NCBI GenBank assembly: GCA_030024065.1 | Contig: JASEIE010000172.1 | Coordinates: 1 to 8,511 of the forward strand | From: Thermodesulfobacteriota bacterium | GTDB lineage: Bacteria; Desulfobacterota; BSN033; UBA1163 | Direction of reading: 5' to 3' | DNA length: 8,511 nucleotides | In this document: one piece after another, positions 5,246 to 8,511 of the stretch | How positions within the stretch are numbered: position 1 is the stretch's first letter | Layout: every line of letters starts with the position of its first letter | The notes under the pieces: model-generated | Databases searched by the model: none | Told to the model about the DNA's origin: nothing | Seen by the model: the letters and a program-made list of their open reading frames with translations, nothing else | Made by a program: the position numbers and the translations under genes

Positions 5246-6148
5246 ATGGGAGCTTTTAAATCCGGTTATATCTCTGTCGTTGGAAGGCCCAATGTTGGAA
5301 AATCAACCCTCTTCAACCGGATCCTTGGAGAGAAGATTGCCATCGTCACTGAAAGGCCACAGACGACACGGAATCGAATCCTCGGCATCAAGAATGTCGA
5401 GGGAGGTCAGTTGATTTTTCTCGACACGCCCGGCATCAATGAAGGCGGCTCCGAATTGAACAGCCGGATGGTGCGAACAGCCATTGCCTCAGGCCGCGAT
5501 GCGGACATCCTCCTCTTTATCATCGAAGCTTCGTCCCCTCTTGTGAAAGAGGACCGGAAGATGGTTGAATCCCTTAAAGGAAGCAGGGGGCTTCCCTTTC
5601 TGGTGATCAATAAGATCGATTTGATCAGGAAGGAGAGACTCCTTCCCATGATGGATCAATATCAGGGACTTTATCCCTTCGAGAAAATCATTCCTGTTTC
5701 AGCGGTAACGGGCGAAGGCGTGGATATCTTACTCAAAGAGATTCTGAAGTCCCTTCCCGAATCCCTGCCCTACTATCCGGAAGATATGATCACTGACCAG
5801 ACCGAGAGGTTTGTCGTTTCCGAGATCATCCGGGAGAAGGTGATCCACCACACCTACCAGGAGATCCCCCATTCGTGCGCTGTGACCATCGAATCGTTTA
5901 AAGAACATCCTGAGAAGAACCTCATTGTCATTCAAGGGACGATCCATGTCGAAAAGGATTCTCAAAGAAAGATCCTCATCGGGAAGGGCGGTCAGAAGTT
6001 GAAGAAGATCGGGGAGACGGCACGAAAGGAGATCGAGGCTTTCCTGGAGAGGAGGGTTTTTCTGGAATTGTGGGTGAATGTGGAGAGAGATTGGACCCGG
6101 AACCCACGTGCCCTCAATGAGTTGGGTTATCCGTCTCTCGGGAGGTAA
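5246..6148 (+). CDS. era: Era, ribosome-assembly GTPase
   Basis: Era binds the 3' end of 16S rRNA and acts as a GTP-dependent checkpoint in 30S subunit maturation, at the ribosome and peripherally at the membrane. The 300-residue product (E. coli 301) has every G motif: GRPNVGKST at 13-21 (G1), the switch region around PQTTRNRI at 38-45 (G2), DTPG at 60-63 (G3), NKID at 122-125 (G4) and SAV at 152-154 (G5). A C-terminal type II KH domain follows, with its loop IGKGGQ at 245-250 and the closing LELWVNVERDW block. The ATG at 5246 gives the family N-terminus; no other start fits. Oddly, no convincing Shine-Dalgarno precedes it because a heptamer repeat array ends three bases upstream. The next gene starts after seven bases. 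Era has no link to wall synthesis by itself; the operon pairing is with a RodZ-like gene. Confidence 0.97.
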   Translation: MGAFKSGYISVVGRPNVGKSTLFNRILGEKIAIVTERPQTTRNRILGIKNVEGGQLIFLDTPGINEGGSELNSRMVRTAIASGRDADILLFIIEASSPLVKEDRKMVESLKGSRGLPFLVINKIDLIRKERLLPMMDQYQGLYPFEKIIPVSAVTGEGVDILLKEILKSLPESLPYYPEDMITDQTERFVVSEIIREKVIHHTYQEIPHSCAVTIESFKEHPEKNLIVIQGTIHVEKDSQRKILIGKGGQKLKKIGETARKEIEAFLERRVFLELWVNVERDWTRNPRALNELGYPSLGR

Positions 6149-6155
6149 TCATTCA

Positions 6156-6908
6156 ATGGAAGAAAGGGAGCCCTTAGGGGAATATCTTAAGGGAGAGAGG
6201 GAGATGAAAAAGATCTCCCTGAGAGAGCTGGCAAAAAATACGAGAGTGAGAGAACATCTTCTCAAAGCCATTGAAGAGGATCGATATGATCTTCTTCCCT
6301 CTCCCATCTATGTCAGAGGATTCCTTTCGGCCTATGCAAAATATATCAGGATAGATCCTCATGACGTCCTTCTCCGTTATGAGCGTTTTTTGAAGAGGGA
6401 GCCGATCATCCGTTCGGAACCCAGGCCCGAAAGGAGGGCTTTATGGAATCGAACACAGATCTGGACGGTTGCCGGAGTCATCGCCATCACCCTGGTCGTT
6501 TCCTATTTTCTGCATCCGTATCTTTCCAGGCCCCCTGCGCAACCCACTTCAGTCAAACCGGAGGCCAAAGAAACCCTTCCCATTATCCCGAACACTCAAA
6601 CATCGGGAGTCTCCTCTGTCACCGAAGAGAGACCTTTCTCGCTTGAGCTCAAGGCAGTCGAGGAGACATGGGTGCGGATTCAGGTCAATGGCCAGCCCCA
6701 GAAGGAGGCTCTTTTCAAACCCGGAGAAGGAAGCTCCTATCAGGCGGTGAACCGGATCGAACTGATGATTGGAAATGCAGGCGGCCTCGATATGATCTTC
6801 AGCGGAAGGAAAGTGGAGAGATTTGGAAAGTCAGGGGAGGTGGTCACTCTGATCTTCTCTCCTCAGGGGGTGGAAAGAAAGAGTCCGGAGGCGCAAAAAA
6901 CAGAGTAG
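6156..6908 (+). CDS. RodZ-like cytoskeletal adaptor (HTH domain, membrane segment, DUF4115)
   Basis: RodZ-type proteins bind MreB through a cytoplasmic helix-turn-helix domain, cross the inner membrane once and place a small beta domain in the periplasm, tying MreB to the wall synthase. This 250-residue protein has that architecture: an HTH_25-type domain at about 8-80 (LGEYLKGEREMKKISLRELA, then VREHLLKAIEEDRYDLLP and YVRGFLSAYAKYI), a basic linker, one membrane segment at about 102-119, a Pro/Thr-rich spacer at 125-160 and a DUF4115-like domain at about 161-236 (VEETWVRIQVNG...GNAGGLDMIFSGR). E. coli RodZ is longer (337), mainly in the spacer. The frame is open further upstream inside era, but GGAGGT at 6141-6146, nine bases before the ATG at 6156, marks the start. 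It lies 7 bp after era and 13 bp before the next gene. Some members of this family have been described as transcription regulators, so the symbol is left blank. Confidence 0.88.
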   Translation: MEEREPLGEYLKGEREMKKISLRELAKNTRVREHLLKAIEEDRYDLLPSPIYVRGFLSAYAKYIRIDPHDVLLRYERFLKREPIIRSEPRPERRALWNRTQIWTVAGVIAITLVVSYFLHPYLSRPPAQPTSVKPEAKETLPIIPNTQTSGVSSVTEERPFSLELKAVEETWVRIQVNGQPQKEALFKPGEGSSYQAVNRIELMIGNAGGLDMIFSGRKVERFGKSGEVVTLIFSPQGVERKSPEAQKTE

Positions 6909-6921
6909 ATAGGGAGAAAAA

Positions 6922-7413
6922 GTGGTCCGGTATAGCGACGAAGATGAGAAGGAAAAGATTTCATGGAGGGAGATTGATCGGCGAAAAGACCGGAGTCCCC
7001 ATGCTCCCAAGGAGCCTTCCGGAGAGCGCGAGAGGTCTCGTCGATCTGAGTGGGTGATGAAGAAGTATCGAAAGGAGGCGGATAGACTCTTTATGGGAAA
7101 GAAAGGGACGAAGAAACATCAAAAGGCTCGAGAGGAGATCGACCGCACCCATGGAACAGATCAGTTTGACGAAGCGGTCAAAAATTTTTTAAATCAGTAT
7201 GGATTGCCCGATGATTGGAGAACGCTTTCCCTTCTTTTAGATTACTCCGATCCGGATAAGGTGTTGGAGGCAGTCCATGCCATGAAGGTTCTTTATGAGG
7301 CCAGAACACCGATGGAGAAACAGGGTTTCAAGGCGAAACTGGATATCCTGGCGATGACCACCAGTGATAGCGACCTCAGAGATGCGGCTGAAGAGATGCT
7401 TAAGACCTTATAA
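6922..7413 (+). CDS. Unrecognised charged helical protein co-transcribed with the RodZ-like gene
   Basis: I do not recognise a named family. The 163-residue product has two parts. Residues 1-75 are extremely charged (Arg, Lys, Glu, Asp), probably largely disordered or extended helix, with a striking SWREIDRRKDRSPH stretch at about 14-27. Residues 80-163 are predicted helical with HEAT-like spacing of hydrophobics (FDEAVKNFLNQYGLPDDW, LLLDYSDPDKVLEAVHAMK, LDILAMTTSDSDLRDAAEEML). There is no signal peptide, membrane segment or Cys pair, so it should be cytoplasmic. The GTG at 6922 is preferred because AGGGAG at 6911-6916 lies five bases upstream. It follows the RodZ-like gene by 13 bp on the same strand, so co-transcription with era and the RodZ-like gene is likely. 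The context suggests a role at the MreB-RodZ interface or in RNA/ribosome biology with Era; this is inference only. Confidence 0.82.
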   Translation: MVRYSDEDEKEKISWREIDRRKDRSPHAPKEPSGERERSRRSEWVMKKYRKEADRLFMGKKGTKKHQKAREEIDRTHGTDQFDEAVKNFLNQYGLPDDWRTLSLLLDYSDPDKVLEAVHAMKVLYEARTPMEKQGFKAKLDILAMTTSDSDLRDAAEEMLKTL

Positions 7414-7460
7414 TCCCACGAGGTTCAAACCGAAGTTTCTTAACGGATGGAGGAAGAAGG

Positions 7461-8306
7461 TTATAATTTATAATACATCAGTTCACGGGAATAAGACTTG
7501 ACCTTATTGACAAGGAGATCCTGTTCCTGCTGGGGCATTGGCTGAAAGGATTGGACTATCCTGACATTCATCTCAAGTTGTTCGATGGTGTCACAGCCCA
7601 CCACAGTGGCTGAAATGGGTTGGGTCAAAGCGAAGCGGAGAAAGACTTCTATCGATTCGACTCCAAAGATCCTGGCACAGACCCCCCTGGAAAGGGTCTT
7701 CATCCCCAGGATTCCCATCCCTTTATTTACTGCTTTGGGCAGGACTTCTTCGAGAAAAGACCAGTAGTGAGGTTCCGCTGGATTGATGGGCATGAGCACG
7801 ACATCGAATGGGAAGAGATCGATGGCTCGTGAAAGAATGGTTGGATTTCTATGTCCGGAGACTCCCATAAACCGAATCAATTTATTCCGTTTGGCCGCTT
7901 CAAAGGCTTTGATTGCCCCCTTCGGGGCGAAGATCTGTTCGAGGTCTTTAGGTGACCTCAAATCGTGTACCATCCAGAGGTCGAGAAAATCGGTCTTCAT
8001 ATTTTTGAGGGTGACCTCAAGATGCTTTAACGCTCCATCCCCGGTCCGTTCTTGCGATTTGCCGGCGAGGAAGATATCCCTCCGTCTTTCCTGAAGGGCC
8101 ATTCCGTAATAAAGTTCACTGTTCCCATAGGCCCGGGCCGATTCAAAGTAAGTCATTCCAAGATCGAGGGCCCGGCCAATGAGGGTCACTGCCTCGTCTT
8201 CCCAGTCATAGGTTCTTAACAGTCCTTCGCCACCCAGACCCAGGATCGAGACTTGTTCTCCGGTCTTTCCCAGCGGTCTCTTTGGAAGGACACTTTTCTC
8301 ATCCAT
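7461..8306 (-). CDS. Aldo/keto reductase family oxidoreductase
   Basis: Aldo/keto reductases are soluble TIM-barrel enzymes that reduce carbonyls with NADPH. This 281-residue protein shows the family path: RPLGKTGEQVSILGLGG at 10-26, TYFESARAYGNSELYYGMAL at 52-71, FLAGKS at 79-84, TDFLDLWMVHDL at 105-116, GVSGH at 148-152 and the C-terminal cofactor-side block VVGCDTIEQLEMNV. Three of the catalytic tetrad residues are present (Tyr60, Lys83, His114); the usual Asp of FDTA is Glu55 here (FESA). The substrate cannot be read from sequence. There is no C-terminal Cys cluster, so it is not the ferredoxin-fused type. The frame also has a GTG at 8318 four codons upstream; neither start has a strong Shine-Dalgarno and I prefer the ATG at 8306. 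It is convergent with the era operon, 47 bp from its end, and functionally unrelated to its neighbours as far as can be seen. Confidence 0.92.
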   Translation of the reverse strand: MDEKSVLPKRPLGKTGEQVSILGLGGEGLLRTYDWEDEAVTLIGRALDLGMTYFESARAYGNSELYYGMALQERRRDIFLAGKSQERTGDGALKHLEVTLKNMKTDFLDLWMVHDLRSPKDLEQIFAPKGAIKAFEAAKRNKLIRFMGVSGHRNPTILSRAIDLFPFDVVLMPINPAEPHYWSFLEEVLPKAVNKGMGILGMKTLSRGVCARIFGVESIEVFLRFALTQPISATVVGCDTIEQLEMNVRIVQSFQPMPQQEQDLLVNKVKSYSRELMYYKL

Positions 8307-8478
8307 TTTATAGACCACTCTTTCTCATTCTTAGGCTTTTTCCATTAACACGAATCGATGGAAGAATCAACCTCTTTCTGTAACCCACAGCGAAAAAACC
8401 CCTTGATTCTTTGCGATTTTTATTCAAGAATTCAAACTGATACCTAAATTGAGCGGTTCTTTTTCCAATGCAAGATGT

Positions 8479-8498
8479 TTCGGGTCAGGAGACCCGAA
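8479..8498. repeat. Perfect hairpin TTCGGGTC-AGGA-GACCCGAA
   Basis: An 8-bp perfect stem with a 4-base loop sits 13 bases from the right edge. No T-run follows on either strand, so it is not a classical intrinsic terminator. It resembles the hairpin units of the structured repeats elsewhere in the window and may be one end of another such element cut by the window edge. The rest of 8319-8478 shows nothing I can support. Confidence 0.5.
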
Positions 8499-8511
8499 TC
8501 TACCCTCTTAT

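Noticed and set aside
7414..7460. Bidirectional terminator between the era operon and the aldo/keto reductase
   Set aside because: I found no stable stem followed by a T-run in either direction; TTATAATTTATAA is a weak AT-only palindrome that includes the reductase stop codon.
8319..8478. Promoter for the aldo/keto reductase
   Set aside because: TTGATT and TTGAAT occur on the - strand, but no acceptable -10 lies at 16-18 bp from either.

Overview
The window looks like chromosomal DNA of a Gram-negative, rod-shaped bacterium with balanced base composition. Gene content (MreD, PBP2, RodA, SSB, a TlpA-type thioredoxin, Era, a RodZ-like protein), tight operon packing and several families of short palindromic or heptameric intergenic repeats fit a deltaproteobacterial / Desulfobacterota-type genome. 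That assignment is inference from protein flavour and repeat style; no taxonomic marker is present.

Layout. (1) Positions 1-3532, + strand: end of the mre/mrd cell-shape operon. A likely last fragment of mreC is followed by mreD, mrdA (PBP2) and rodA, with gaps or overlaps of a few bases. Together they form the membrane part of the elongasome: RodA polymerises glycan, PBP2 crosslinks it, and MreC/MreD couple the pair to MreB. (2) Positions 3533-4030: an inverted array of 7-bp repeats, then ssb on the - strand, convergent with rodA. (3) Positions 4031-4933: a divergent intergenic region, then an exported thioredoxin-fold (TlpA/ResA-like) protein. Its N-terminal coding region appears to contain an in-frame palindromic element of about 136 bp. 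(4) Positions 4934-5245: no conventional gene. It holds a near-perfect sigma-70 promoter overlapping the tlpA stop codon, a 31-codon ORF with a good Shine-Dalgarno, a 135-bp multi-hairpin repeat and a second 7-bp repeat array that runs to the era start codon. (5) Positions 5246-7413, + strand: era, a RodZ-like gene and an unrecognised 163-codon gene, closely spaced and probably one operon. (6) Positions 7461-8306, - strand: an aldo/keto reductase, convergent with that operon. The last 190 bp hold no gene I can support, only a perfect 8-bp-stem hairpin at the right edge.

The window therefore links two growth and division modules: the Mre/PBP2/RodA synthase and an Era/RodZ operon. RodZ is the membrane adaptor of MreB, so most of the elongasome lies within 7 kb.

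The most unusual signal is non-coding. Between about 3.53 and 5.24 kb there are two related 7-bp repeat arrays and two structured palindromic elements of about 135 bp. One of these elements sits inside an open reading frame and keeps it open, as Rickettsia palindromic elements do. I see no CRISPR array, tRNA, rRNA, transposase or phage gene.
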